A stretch of DNA of 64,000 nt from JBGSTR01 sp963707135 (GTDB lineage Bacteria; Pseudomonadota; Gammaproteobacteria; Chromatiales; Chromatiaceae), in contig CAVPOY010000044.1 of NCBI GenBank assembly GCA_963707135.1, positions 124,001 through 188,000 of the forward strand, written 5' to 3'. Below are positions 1 through 8,044 of the stretch, in pieces. Positions within the stretch are counted from its first letter, which is position 1. Every line of letters starts with the position of its first letter. Both the position numbers and the translations under genes were made by a program. Below the pieces are notes generated by a model. It was not told the DNA's origin. It did no database searches and saw only the letters and a list, made by a program, of their open reading frames with translations.

Positions 1-388
1 GCCGGGGTTGCCGGGAGGACTACCTCGATCGTGTCGCCCGGCGTCTGCTTTAAGCGGACGAAGATCTCGACAGGGATGGCCGGCGGCGGCAGAGGATCGC
101 CCTTGACGCGTGCGAAGGAGATGGCCGCATCCGGCACGTCCGTCGCGGATCGGTATCGGATCACCAGGGTGCCGTTCGAGAGGCTTGCCCCATGCTCCTG
201 CGGAACGGCGAACGTCATGCTAACGCTGCCGGTCACGGATGCCGAAAACCGGTACTCGCCGTCTTCCCGTGAGAAGTCGTAGGGGCTCTTGTCCGAGGTC
301 CAGAGCCGTACGCTGGTCCCAGCGGCCAGCAGGTCGACTGGATCGCCTTTGGGATAGAGCGCCTCAAGCCCGCGTGAGAAGTCGACGC
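1..388 (-). pseudogene. C-terminal continuation of the frameshifted exported protein, cut by the window edge
   Basis: Reading leftward, the frame at about 386 continues open to the window edge, starting VDFSRGLEALYPKGDP and running through a beta-rich stretch (VRLWTSDKSPYDF, SMTFAVPQEH). It is the third frame relative to the main ORF that stops at 364. It follows directly on the helical domain of that ORF, with no start codon or ribosome site of its own, so I read it as the same protein after a one-base frameshift. The content looks like a C-terminal beta-sandwich domain. The family is not recognised, and the true end lies outside the window. Confidence 0.5.
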
Positions 389-2004
389 TCCTGGAGATAA
401 AGGCGCATGTTCTCCTGAGCGGTATTGAGTCCGCCGAGTATCAGCGACAGCGTGTGCGCGGTGGTCTGGTACGGGATAACCTCCATCGTCGACGTGTTCC
501 ATCCCTCCCAGGGGCCGTGCCCGGTGAAAAGCCCTGAAATCCGGGGCCAGTGCTCCTCCAGAAATCGCTCGATACGGTTGGGGGCAAGCGTGTAGGCGAC
601 ACCGAGGGAATAAAGCGACGGCGCATCGGTGATCAGCGGCGTGTCGATGACCGCGATGTCGGAGATCCCGATCTGCCCCGTGTATTCCGCCCCGTTGCCG
701 CTGTAGGCCTCGGACAGGAAGCCCGGGAGTCGATTCCTGCCCGAAAAATCGAGCTCGATGTCCACCAGGGCTTGCAGGCTCCTCCTCCAGCCCGCGTTTC
801 GGTCCTCCTGCATAAAGAGCGACAGCCCAAGCAACTGAAACGCCGAGCCATCCCACGCGGCGAGGGCGTAGCGTTCGCGCCCGTCCCGATACCGATAGGG
901 CTTGATCTTGAATCCCGCGTTTCGGATCCAGGCCGCGGGGAACCCAAAGCGCAGCGCGACGAACGTCAGGGGCCCGCGGAACTCGTTGATGAAATAATTC
1001 ATCTGTCCCGTGACCCAGTTCCCCTGGCCGTCGTCCCAACCGACGAATCGGTCGCTGGCGGCGTCCCAGCCGAAGATGAAGTTGCCGGTCGAGCGGTCGA
1101 ACAGATGCTCGTAGCCCCCTCTCTGCCGGTCGAGGAAGCGCTCCATTTGAGCCCTGAGAGCGATCGCCCTCGGCTCGTCCCGAATCCCGGGCCTCAAGAG
1201 TGCGCCCACGGACCGGGCGAGCGCCGCGGACAGATTGGCGTTGTCACCGAAGATGATCGTGACCGCTCGCTGATCGAGGACCCCCATGACGGTCGATCGC
1301 AAGGGCTCCTCGGCGTAGGGCGCCAGCGCCCCGTCGAAGTGGGCCGTCCCATAGAACCGACTCCGGTCGATCTTCCCGATCCGACCATTTGCCTGCTCCT
1401 GAAGCCAGCCCTTCTCCACCAATGCCCGCCACACGGCGTCTCCCGTTTGTTCGCCCAGCGCCTCTATGAACCGGCGTCGGGTGATGGATTCCTGAAGCGG
1501 CCCTATTCTCTCGCCACCCTCCAGACTCAGGAAATTGACGAGCAGGCCCTTGGCGGAAAGCTCAGGGTTGCGCTGATCATCCAGCAGAGACCCCATGGCA
1601 AGCGCGAGTGCGGTCAATGCGGACGCTCCGGAGAGATACGGGTTGTCCGCCACGCCCGCGGCTATGTTGGCGAGCAGCTCGACCCATGCGCCAATCGCCG
1701 TGAGCTGAGTAAACGAGCGGAGAAAAACGCCGTTCTCAGGCTCCTGGTTCCAGCCTTCCGCCGGATACCCGGAAACCGGGTCTATGATCCCGTGAGCCGG
1801 ATCCAGATAGCCGAAGGCATTGGCTAGCAGCTCGTGCATGTAGCGATGCCCGGCCGGCACGTTGCTGAAGTGAAAGCGCTCGCTGATGATGGAGTACCCC
1901 TTATCCCGGTCCTCGTCCGCTGCGCCGGCCGCGGTGCCGAACGCCCCGAGCGTCAGGGCCAACCCAAGCAGCGTCAGCCGCAGCGTCTCTTCTCTACCAC
2001 ACAT
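364..2004 (-). CDS. Exported alpha-helical protein of unknown function (glycan-processing-like), frameshifted near its 3' end
   Basis: From ATG 2004 the product opens with a short charged stretch and a signal peptide (LTLLGLALTLGAFGTAAGA, cleavage near residue 30). That start was chosen because the longer ORF adds 69 residues of non-protein-like sequence before it. The rest is about 500 residues rich in helices and aromatic motifs (WVTGQMNYFINEF, AAWDGSAFQLLGLSLF, GHGPWEGWNTST), the pattern of an alpha/alpha-toroid such as those of glycoside hydrolases and lyases. The exact family is not recognised. The ORF ends early at 364. Sequence continuing in another frame (1-388) points to a +1 or -2 frameshift at about 386-392, real or a sequencing error. 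The ribosome site is weak, so the start is uncertain. Confidence 0.6.
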   Translation of the reverse strand: MCGREETLRLTLLGLALTLGAFGTAAGAADEDRDKGYSIISERFHFSNVPAGHRYMHELLANAFGYLDPAHGIIDPVSGYPAEGWNQEPENGVFLRSFTQLTAIGAWVELLANIAAGVADNPYLSGASALTALALAMGSLLDDQRNPELSAKGLLVNFLSLEGGERIGPLQESITRRRFIEALGEQTGDAVWRALVEKGWLQEQANGRIGKIDRSRFYGTAHFDGALAPYAEEPLRSTVMGVLDQRAVTIIFGDNANLSAALARSVGALLRPGIRDEPRAIALRAQMERFLDRQRGGYEHLFDRSTGNFIFGWDAASDRFVGWDDGQGNWVTGQMNYFINEFRGPLTFVALRFGFPAAWIRNAGFKIKPYRYRDGRERYALAAWDGSAFQLLGLSLFMQEDRNAGWRRSLQALVDIELDFSGRNRLPGFLSEAYSGNGAEYTGQIGISDIAVIDTPLITDAPSLYSLGVAYTLAPNRIERFLEEHWPRISGLFTGHGPWEGWNTSTMEVIPYQTTAHTLSLILGGLNTAQENMRLYLQERRLLTRA

Positions 2005-2141
2005 CAACTTGCCCGCGCACGACCCCGAACTCGTCTTTTGAGGGTGTCGTAAGACCGTCCGCGGACAGTTGCCATGTGCTCCGTCACTGGACCGCGTCGA
2101 ATGTCGCGATTTGCTACACCCTCTGTTTACCGGGACCGTGA

Positions 2142-2747
2142 CTACATCCCGCTCTCTGCCGCCGGCGGCGACGCCTCGTGCTTCGGCCCCTCCAACTCGA
2201 ATACCTCCCACAACGGCACCTGCAGGTCATCGAGGGTGGCGATCTCGAGCAGCTCGTCCGCGGCGAAGACGGTGCCCTTGTCGAATCCATCGGCCTCCAG
2301 CAGAAACCGAATGGCGTAGTGCTCCAGCGGATCGACGGCCAGATACTCCCGCACACCCGCGCGCTCGTAGAGCGCCTTCTTCTGCCGAAGGTCTCTGGCC
2401 GATGTGGCCGGGGAGAGGACCTCGACCACGACATCGGGGGCGCCTTCGATGTGCGTAGGGGTGATCCGGGCCGGGTCGCAGACCACGAGGATGTCCGGCT
2501 GGACGACGTCCAGGTCGGAAAGCTTGACGTCCGTCGGGGCGATGAAGGGGCGGCACGGCTTACCGGCGAGCTTCTCGAAAAGCCGGGAAGCGAGGTTGAG
2601 CGTGATTGTCTGATGCCTGGTGGTGGGCGCCGGTGACATCGCAACCGCAACACCGTCGATGATCTCCCAGCGCTGATCGTCAGACCAGGATCGGTAGTCG
2701 CTCCAGGTAGCCGGGATCTGTTTCTGCTCGGCTCTAGGCTGCGCCAT
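2142..2747 (-). CDS. Uma2 family (DUF820) putative endonuclease
   Basis: A 201-aa protein with the Uma2/DUF820 restriction-endonuclease-like fold. Visible elements are WEIIDGVAVAMSPAP near the N-terminus, QPDILVV, then DVVVEVLSP and the lysine-rich QKKALYERAGVREY, which together form the PD-(D/E)XK core (Asp, Glu, Lys). Families of this type are abundant in cyanobacteria and some proteobacteria, and their biological role is largely unknown. It lies 37 bp upstream of the leftward V-ATPase operon's last gene but reads away from it on the same strand, so it is the next transcription unit. The C-terminal tail is acidic and Ala/Pro-rich. The family call is confident; the activity is not shown. Confidence 0.85.
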   Translation of the reverse strand: MAQPRAEQKQIPATWSDYRSWSDDQRWEIIDGVAVAMSPAPTTRHQTITLNLASRLFEKLAGKPCRPFIAPTDVKLSDLDVVQPDILVVCDPARITPTHIEGAPDVVVEVLSPATSARDLRQKKALYERAGVREYLAVDPLEHYAIRFLLEADGFDKGTVFAADELLEIATLDDLQVPLWEVFELEGPKHEASPPAAESGM

Positions 2748-2783
2748 TGGCGGCCTCCGTAAGGTCAGGGCCAGACGGCCCCA

Positions 2784-3455
2784 TCATAGCCCTGGCGGTG
2801 CGCCCGGCCAATCGCACGCTCCCTTCCGGTCGGACTCGGGTCCGCTCGGTCCCACCCGGCGGGCGCGAACGGCCTCTTCCCGCTCCAACTCCTCGAGCGC
2901 CGACTGGATACCGCCGAGGGCCTCGTCGATCTCCGGCAGCAGCACGTCCTCGAGCGCCCGCGCGCGACGCGCGGTCCGCGCATAATCCGCCCTCAACCGT
3001 GCCAGATTTCCCGCCAGGGCCGCCAGGTGCGCGGCCCGAGGGATGAGCGCGCGAAAGGCGTCGCGGCAACGGGCGGCCTCCGGGCTGGCGACGACGGTCG
3101 TATCTGACGGCGGCTCGGGCTCGTCGACCTCGCAGCTCAGGTCGTAGACGGTGACGCCCAGCACCGAGCGCGCATCGAGCCGCATCCGCCCATCCAACGG
3201 TGGCGCCGGCGGGTACAGGGTCAGCTCCTCGAGCCCGTGGCGCCCGACCGCCGCCCGCAGCGCCGCGGCGGCCAGCTCGTAGTCGCTCCGGAACTCGGCC
3301 ATTTCCGCTTCGTACCGGCCGAGCTCGGCCAAGATCTCCGAGGCCAGCACCAGTCGCTTTTCGTCCAGGAACCGGTAGCCTTCCTGCATCCCGACCCGCT
3401 CTTCCTTGAGCTCGAGTAATGCGCTCTGGGTCGGCGTGACGTCCATGGCGCTCAC
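2784..3455 (-). CDS. atpD: V-type ATPase subunit D (operon 1)
   Basis: Central-stalk rotor subunit D of a V/A-type ATPase, which together with F couples rotation of the catalytic head to the proteolipid ring. The N-terminus PTQSALLELKEERVGMQEGY and the long coiled-coil helices at both ends are typical. The length (223 aa) is near the family norm of about 200-215. The C-terminal 20 residues (GPSGPESDRKGACDW) are an unusual Gly/Pro-rich tail. A GTG start at 3455 overlaps the TGA of subunit B as GTGA; an ATG three codons later (3446) is an alternative. It is the last gene of the nine-subunit leftward operon. Confidence 0.9.
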   Translation of the reverse strand: MSAMDVTPTQSALLELKEERVGMQEGYRFLDEKRLVLASEILAELGRYEAEMAEFRSDYELAAAALRAAVGRHGLEELTLYPPAPPLDGRMRLDARSVLGVTVYDLSCEVDEPEPPSDTTVVASPEAARCRDAFRALIPRAAHLAALAGNLARLRADYARTARRARALEDVLLPEIDEALGGIQSALEELEREEAVRARRVGPSGPESDRKGACDWPGAPPGL

Positions 3456-4834
3456 CGCAAGTGCTCGCGGATCTGCGCGTCGCTGAGCCTGGTCAGCTCC
3501 GCGCGGGGCAGCCCCTTCAGCGCCCGCCAGCCCACCGACATGCTCTCCTCGAGGCTCCGCGCGGCGGCCCCCTGATTGACCACCTCCCGCTCGAATCCGT
3601 CGCCGAAGGCAAGATACTTGCGGTCATTCGCGGACAGCCCGTCCTCGCCGACCACGCTCGCCAGCACCCTCACCTGCTGAGCCTGGCTGTAGGCGGCGTA
3701 GAGCTGGGTCGCGAGCGCGGGATGGTCCGCGTGCGTCAGGCCCTTGCCGATGCCGTCCTTCATCAGCCGTGACAAGCTCGGCAGCAGCCTGACCGGGGGG
3801 TATAGGTCGCGCCGGTGCAGATCCCGGTCCAGAACGATCTGGCCCTCGGTGATGTAGCCCGTGAGGTCCGGAATCGGGTGGGTGATGTCGTCGTTGGGCA
3901 TGGTCACGATCGGGACCTGGGTTACCGACCCGGGGTGCCCGAGGATGCGCCCGGCACGCTCGTAGAGCGTGGCCAGGTCCGAATACATGTAGCCGGGATA
4001 GCCCTTGCGGCTCGGCACCTCGCCGCGACTCGCCGAGACCTCGCGCAACGCCTCGCAGTAGTTGGTGAGGTCCGTCAGGATCACCAGCACGTGCTTGCCC
4101 TCGGTGAAGGCCAGGTACTCGGCCGCCGTCAGCGCGAAACGCGGCGTCAGCAGGCGCTGGGCGCTGGAGTCGCTCGCCAGGTTCAGGAACAGCACGGTGC
4201 GTGCGAGCGCCCCGCTCTTCTCCATCTCCTCGCGGAAAAACTCGGCGCTTCCGTGCGGGATGCCGATACCGGCGAACACGATGGCGAAGTCCCGGTCGTC
4301 CTCGCTGCCGCCCGGGAGCCGCGCGTTGCGGGCGATGTCCACGGCGATGCGGTCGTGCGGAAGGCCGCCGCCGGAGAACAGTGGCAGCTTCTGGCCCCGC
4401 ACCAGGCTGTTCATCAGGTCGATGGCCGTGAAGCCGGTCTCCAGAAACTCGTTCGGGGCCTGTCGCGCGGAAGGCTTGATCGGAAGGCCGTCCACCCGGT
4501 AGGCGTGGCGGGCGGCCAGCGGCGGCCCCCCGTCCAGCGGCTTGCCGACACCGTTGAAGACGCGTCCGAGCAGCCCGGGGCCGACGTGGAATCGCAGCGG
4601 CTCGCCGAGGAAGCGCACCCGCGTCCCAACCAGCGCCAGGCCGGCGGTGTCGTCCAGCATCTCGACCGTGACGGTTTCCTCGTCCAGCGCGGCGACACGC
4701 CCGAGACGCACGGCGAAGTCGGCGCCCTCGACCTCGACGGCCTCGTTGAGGCCCACGTCGACGCTGCGCCGGAGAAACAACAACGGCCCCTCCGCGCGAT
4801 GGGCGATCTCCTCACCGATCAATCTGGCATACAT
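3452..4834 (-). CDS. atpB: V-type ATPase subunit B (operon 1)
   Basis: Non-catalytic nucleotide-binding subunit B of the A3B3 head (460 aa, normal length). It carries SGGGLPHDRIA in the degenerate P-loop position, EFFREEMEKSG, SRKGYPGYMYSDLA and the arginine-finger segment SLSRLMKDGIG, so it should complete the catalytic site of subunit A. It starts at ATG 4834, 46 bp downstream of subunit A, and overlaps subunit D by four bases. It is clearly paralogous to the rightward subunit B (18326-19705) but diverged, which argues against a recent duplication. Confidence 0.95.
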   Translation of the reverse strand: MYARLIGEEIAHRAEGPLLFLRRSVDVGLNEAVEVEGADFAVRLGRVAALDEETVTVEMLDDTAGLALVGTRVRFLGEPLRFHVGPGLLGRVFNGVGKPLDGGPPLAARHAYRVDGLPIKPSARQAPNEFLETGFTAIDLMNSLVRGQKLPLFSGGGLPHDRIAVDIARNARLPGGSEDDRDFAIVFAGIGIPHGSAEFFREEMEKSGALARTVLFLNLASDSSAQRLLTPRFALTAAEYLAFTEGKHVLVILTDLTNYCEALREVSASRGEVPSRKGYPGYMYSDLATLYERAGRILGHPGSVTQVPIVTMPNDDITHPIPDLTGYITEGQIVLDRDLHRRDLYPPVRLLPSLSRLMKDGIGKGLTHADHPALATQLYAAYSQAQQVRVLASVVGEDGLSANDRKYLAFGDGFEREVVNQGAAARSLEESMSVGWRALKGLPRAELTRLSDAQIREHLR

Positions 4835-4880
4835 GGCCTTGACCTGGGCGCCTCGACGGCGGCGCGAAACCCTGCGTGTC

Positions 4881-6701
4881 TCACCGGGCCGCCGGCTCCG
4901 GAACGGCGGGAGGCGGCTGGACCGACTCTTGTTGGACCGAATCCGGCGCGATCTCCCGCCGCTCGCTGGTCAACCGGCGCAGCGTCGCGGTGAGCTCCTG
5001 GTCCAGGGCCGAGAAGGCCTCCCAGTCCCCCTCGGGGATCTCCTCGCCCATCCGCAACAGGCCGCGGAAGATGGGCTCCTCGGCGATCGCCTCGGGCGGT
5101 ACGCCGGCCTCCAGCAGCCGCTCGGTCCCCTCGATGAAGCGGCCGATCAGGCGCATCATCACCGCCTGCCGGGCTGCGGTCGCGTAGCGGTCATTCTCCG
5201 AGAAGGCCGACTGACGCAGGAAAGACTGGTTGACCACCTGGGCGCACAACAGCACCAGCCGTTGCCGGGCCGGCATCGCGTCGCGGCCGATGATGCGGGC
5301 CATGCGCTCAAGCCGGGCCTCTTCCTCGAGCAGGGTGAGGAACCGCCGGCGCAACTCTTCCCAACGGGTGCAGCCCTCGCGGTGCCACCAGCGCGCCAGA
5401 GTCCCGGCCACCACGCTGTAGGACTGCAGCGGGTGGATCGCCGGGTAGAACCGTGCCTGGGCGCGCCGAACGTCGAGCCCCCAGAGACAGCCGACGTAGC
5501 GCTTGGTATGTGTCGTCACGGGCTCCGAGAAATCCCCCGATGGCGGACTCACCGCGCCGAGCACCGTGACCGAGCCTTGAGAGCCGTTCAGCGTTCGCAC
5601 CCGGGCCGCACGCTCGTAGAAGTCCGCGAGCCGGCTGCTCAGATAGGCCGGGAAGCCGGCCTCGCCGGGCAGCTCCCCGAGCCGTCCGGAGACCTCACGC
5701 AAGGCCTCCGCCCAGCGGCTGGTGGAGTCCGCCATCAGGGTGACGTTCAGGCCCTGATCGCGGAAGTACTCGGCCACCGTGATCCCGGTGTAGATGCTGG
5801 CCTCGCGCGCCGAGACCGGCATGTTCGAGGTATTGGCGATGACGACCGTGCGCTCCAGCAGCGGCCGGCCGCTGCGCGGGTCCTCGAGCTCGGTGAACTC
5901 CGCGAGCAGGCCGGCAAGCTCGTTGCCGCGCTCCCCGCAACCGACGTAAACGATCACGTCCGCGTTGCACCATTTGGCGACCGTCTCCAGCAGCACGGTC
6001 TTGCCGGTCCCGAAGCCCCCGGGAATGGCCCCGGTCCCGCCCCGGGCGACCGGGAACAGGCAGTCTATGACCCGCTGGCCGGTGAGCATCGGCTCGTCCG
6101 AGGCCAACCGCCGCTCGACCGGGCGCGGCACGCGCACGGCCCATTGGTGGCTCATCGCGACGGGTCGAAGCTCGCCGTCCGCGCAGCGCAGCCGGCACAC
6201 CGGCTCGTCGTCGCGGTACTCGCCGGCCCCGACGACCTCGGCGATCTCGCCCTCCGGCAGGTCGGGTGGCACCAGGCAAAGCTGACTCATGCCGGTGCCG
6301 TTGCCGACTTCGCCGACCACGGCCCCCGGCCCGACACGATCACCGATCCGGACCCGGGGCTCGAACCGGAAGCTCAGCGCCGGTGTCTCCTGCATTCCGG
6401 GCGCTACAAACGGGTCCTCGGGGTGCTCTATCGGCCTCAGCAGGCCGTCGAATATCCGCGACAGGATCCCGGGTCCCAGCCGGATCGAGAGCAGCCGGCC
6501 GGAGCCCATCACCGGGGCACCGGGGCGCAGACCGCTGGTGTCCTCGTAGATCTGGACCGTGATGCTGTCGCGCGCGATCTGGATGACCTCGCCGAGCAGC
6601 CGTTCTTCGCCGACCGTGACCGCCTCGCGCAGCCGGAAAGACCCGTCCGGCCGCGCGCGCAGCACGGGTCCGCTGATCCAGGTGGTCGAGGCCGTGCTCA
6701 T
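4881..6701 (-). CDS. atpA: V-type ATPase catalytic subunit A (operon 1)
   Basis: Catalytic subunit A (606 aa), which hydrolyses or makes ATP in the V1/A1 head. ATG 6701 was chosen because it overlaps the TGA of subunit E (ATGA) and begins WISGPVLRARP, as in the family. The in-frame sequence upstream is a shadow of subunit E. The P-loop is GGFGTGKT with the lysine at residue 234, followed by YVGCGERGNE with the catalytic glutamate, and TSRWAEALREVSGRLGE. The bulge domain typical of V-type A subunits is present between residues of about 110 and 190. The P-loop differs from the usual GPFGxGKT by Gly for Pro; the rightward paralogue has GPFGAGKT. Confidence 0.95.
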   Translation of the reverse strand: MSTASTTWISGPVLRARPDGSFRLREAVTVGEERLLGEVIQIARDSITVQIYEDTSGLRPGAPVMGSGRLLSIRLGPGILSRIFDGLLRPIEHPEDPFVAPGMQETPALSFRFEPRVRIGDRVGPGAVVGEVGNGTGMSQLCLVPPDLPEGEIAEVVGAGEYRDDEPVCRLRCADGELRPVAMSHQWAVRVPRPVERRLASDEPMLTGQRVIDCLFPVARGGTGAIPGGFGTGKTVLLETVAKWCNADVIVYVGCGERGNELAGLLAEFTELEDPRSGRPLLERTVVIANTSNMPVSAREASIYTGITVAEYFRDQGLNVTLMADSTSRWAEALREVSGRLGELPGEAGFPAYLSSRLADFYERAARVRTLNGSQGSVTVLGAVSPPSGDFSEPVTTHTKRYVGCLWGLDVRRAQARFYPAIHPLQSYSVVAGTLARWWHREGCTRWEELRRRFLTLLEEEARLERMARIIGRDAMPARQRLVLLCAQVVNQSFLRQSAFSENDRYATAARQAVMMRLIGRFIEGTERLLEAGVPPEAIAEEPIFRGLLRMGEEIPEGDWEAFSALDQELTATLRRLTSERREIAPDSVQQESVQPPPAVPEPAAR

Positions 6702-7312
6702 CGGCTCGCCCCGTCGCCCATCAGCGCCAGCAGCCGCGCCTCGAGTCGGGTGCGGTCGCTCATGAGACCTTCCAGGCTCGCGTCGAGCTTGGCTTCCCCG
6801 CCCTCGATGACCAAACCGGCCGCGAGCGACCCGTCCGAGACCAGACTCGGCTCGCAACCGATTCCGGCGACAAGCATTGCCACTGTCTCTTCCAGTTCGC
6901 CGCTCTCCCAGCCCGGCGCGTGCCGGATGCGCCACTGCCCGCGGGGCAGCGATCTAAGCGCCTGCTCGGCCGAGTGCCGAACCCAAGCGCGTCGTGCGTC
7001 CGGGTCCTGCCATCGCTCGAGCAGGGCCTCGCGCAACAGGGGCCAGGCCAGTTCCAAGAGTCGCGCGTTCGCACGGTCCGCGCCGGCGCGCTCCCGAGTG
7101 TCCCGCTCGGCCCGGGCCGCATGAACCCGGGCACGGGCCTGGGCGCGCTCGGCGATCACCCGTTCGTGCAGCCGGGCGCGCTCCCTGCGATAGGCGGCCC
7201 GGATCAGCTCGGCCGCCTCGGCCTCGGCGGCCTCGAGCAGGGCGCGGCACTCGGTCTCCCGGTAGTCCTCGACCAGCTTCAGCAGCCCCTGTTCCCGCTC
7301 TTCAAGCTTCAT
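6698..7312 (-). CDS. atpE: V-type ATPase subunit E, peripheral stalk (operon 1)
   Basis: A 204-aa protein with a long Ala/Glu/Arg-rich coiled coil over roughly residues 1-100 and a compact C-terminal domain (residues of about 110-200). That is the layout of subunit E, which pairs with the G/H coiled coil to form the peripheral stalk holding the head to subunit I. The N-terminus MKLEEREQGLLKLVEDY starts 4 bases inside the end of subunit F. The ATGA overlap with subunit A indicates translational coupling. The sequence is poorly conserved, as is normal for E, so the call rests on length, coiled coil and position. Confidence 0.85.
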   Translation of the reverse strand: MKLEEREQGLLKLVEDYRETECRALLEAAEAEAAELIRAAYRRERARLHERVIAERAQARARVHAARAERDTRERAGADRANARLLELAWPLLREALLERWQDPDARRAWVRHSAEQALRSLPRGQWRIRHAPGWESGELEETVAMLVAGIGCEPSLVSDGSLAAGLVIEGGEAKLDASLEGLMSDRTRLEARLLALMGDGASR

Positions 7313-7605
7313 TCCGCCATCCCCAGCTGCCGCCTGACCGCCGCCGCCAAGTCCGAGGCCGGCACGCGATTGCGCACGTCCGGTATCACCATGACCAGCG
7401 GGCCTTCTTGAAGCTGCGCGTGAAGCAACAGCTCCGGCGGAAGCGCGGCGGCAACCTCGGCGGTCAGCAGTATCAGTCGCACCTCGCCCCGCAGCCGGCG
7501 AAACAGGGCCGCCGACTCATCGGGCTCGGGCCGATAGACGTCCACCCCGGCGAGCCTGAACGCGGCCGCGCTGACCTCGTCGCCCAAGAACGCGCACAGC
7601 GCCAT
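7309..7605 (-). CDS. atpF: V-type ATPase subunit F (operon 1)
   Basis: A 98-aa central-stalk subunit F: small alpha/beta protein with MALCAFLGDEV at the start, a middle strand VRLILLTAEVAAALP and the end segment GPLVMVIPDV, matching the Rossmann-like F fold. ATG 7605 was chosen because the longer in-frame ORF upstream only reads the proteolipid gene in the wrong frame. It lies 11 bp after subunit K and overlaps E by four bases. Confidence 0.88.
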   Translation of the reverse strand: MALCAFLGDEVSAAAFRLAGVDVYRPEPDESAALFRRLRGEVRLILLTAEVAAALPPELLLHAQLQEGPLVMVIPDVRNRVPASDLAAAVRRQLGMAE

Positions 7606-7616
7606 CGCTGCGGCCC

Positions 7617-7973
7617 TCAGCCGAGCCGGTTGAGGATCAGCACCGAGATGATCACGCCATAGATCGCGATGCCCTCGGCAAGGCCGACCAGGATGATGAC
7701 CCTGCCGAACAGCTCCGGCTTCTCGGCAAGCGCACCGACCGCCGCGGCGCCGACCGCCGCGACCGCGTACGCGGCCCCGAGGGCGGCGAGCCCGGTCGCT
7801 ATCGCGGCCGCCAGGTAGCCCCAGCGCAGCACGTCCGGGTCGACCGCCGACACCTCGACGGCTACGACCTCGGCGGCCACAACGTCGGGGTGCCAGACCA
7901 GCAGGCTCGAGACCCCGGCCAACAGGGCGACGCCCAGGGTCAGCACGACGACCAGCAGGATTCTCCGATTCAT
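7617..7973 (-). CDS. atpK: V-type ATPase proteolipid subunit K (c), short form (operon 1)
   Basis: Membrane rotor proteolipid of 118 aa from ATG 7973. An N-terminal hydrophobic helix (ILLVVVLTLGVALLAGV, a signal-like or extra helix) is followed by a linker and a two-helix hairpin. The hairpin has the Gly/Ala-rich first helix, the loop ALAEKPELFG and a second helix LVGLAEGIAIYG whose Glu100 should be the ion-carrying carboxylate. No Ser/Thr follows the Glu and no Gln faces it in the first helix, which fits H+ rather than Na+ (inference). The rightward K is 151 aa with four hydrophobic segments, so the two rings differ. Confidence 0.9.
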   Translation of the reverse strand: MNRRILLVVVLTLGVALLAGVSSLLVWHPDVVAAEVVAVEVSAVDPDVLRWGYLAAAIATGLAALGAAYAVAAVGAAAVGALAEKPELFGRVIILVGLAEGIAIYGVIISVLILNRLG

Positions 7974-8044
7974 GACTCGACTCCACATCCGATTGCAACG
8001 AAGCCGGACCCCGTCCGGCGCGACCCTATGCCGCGGCGGTCCGG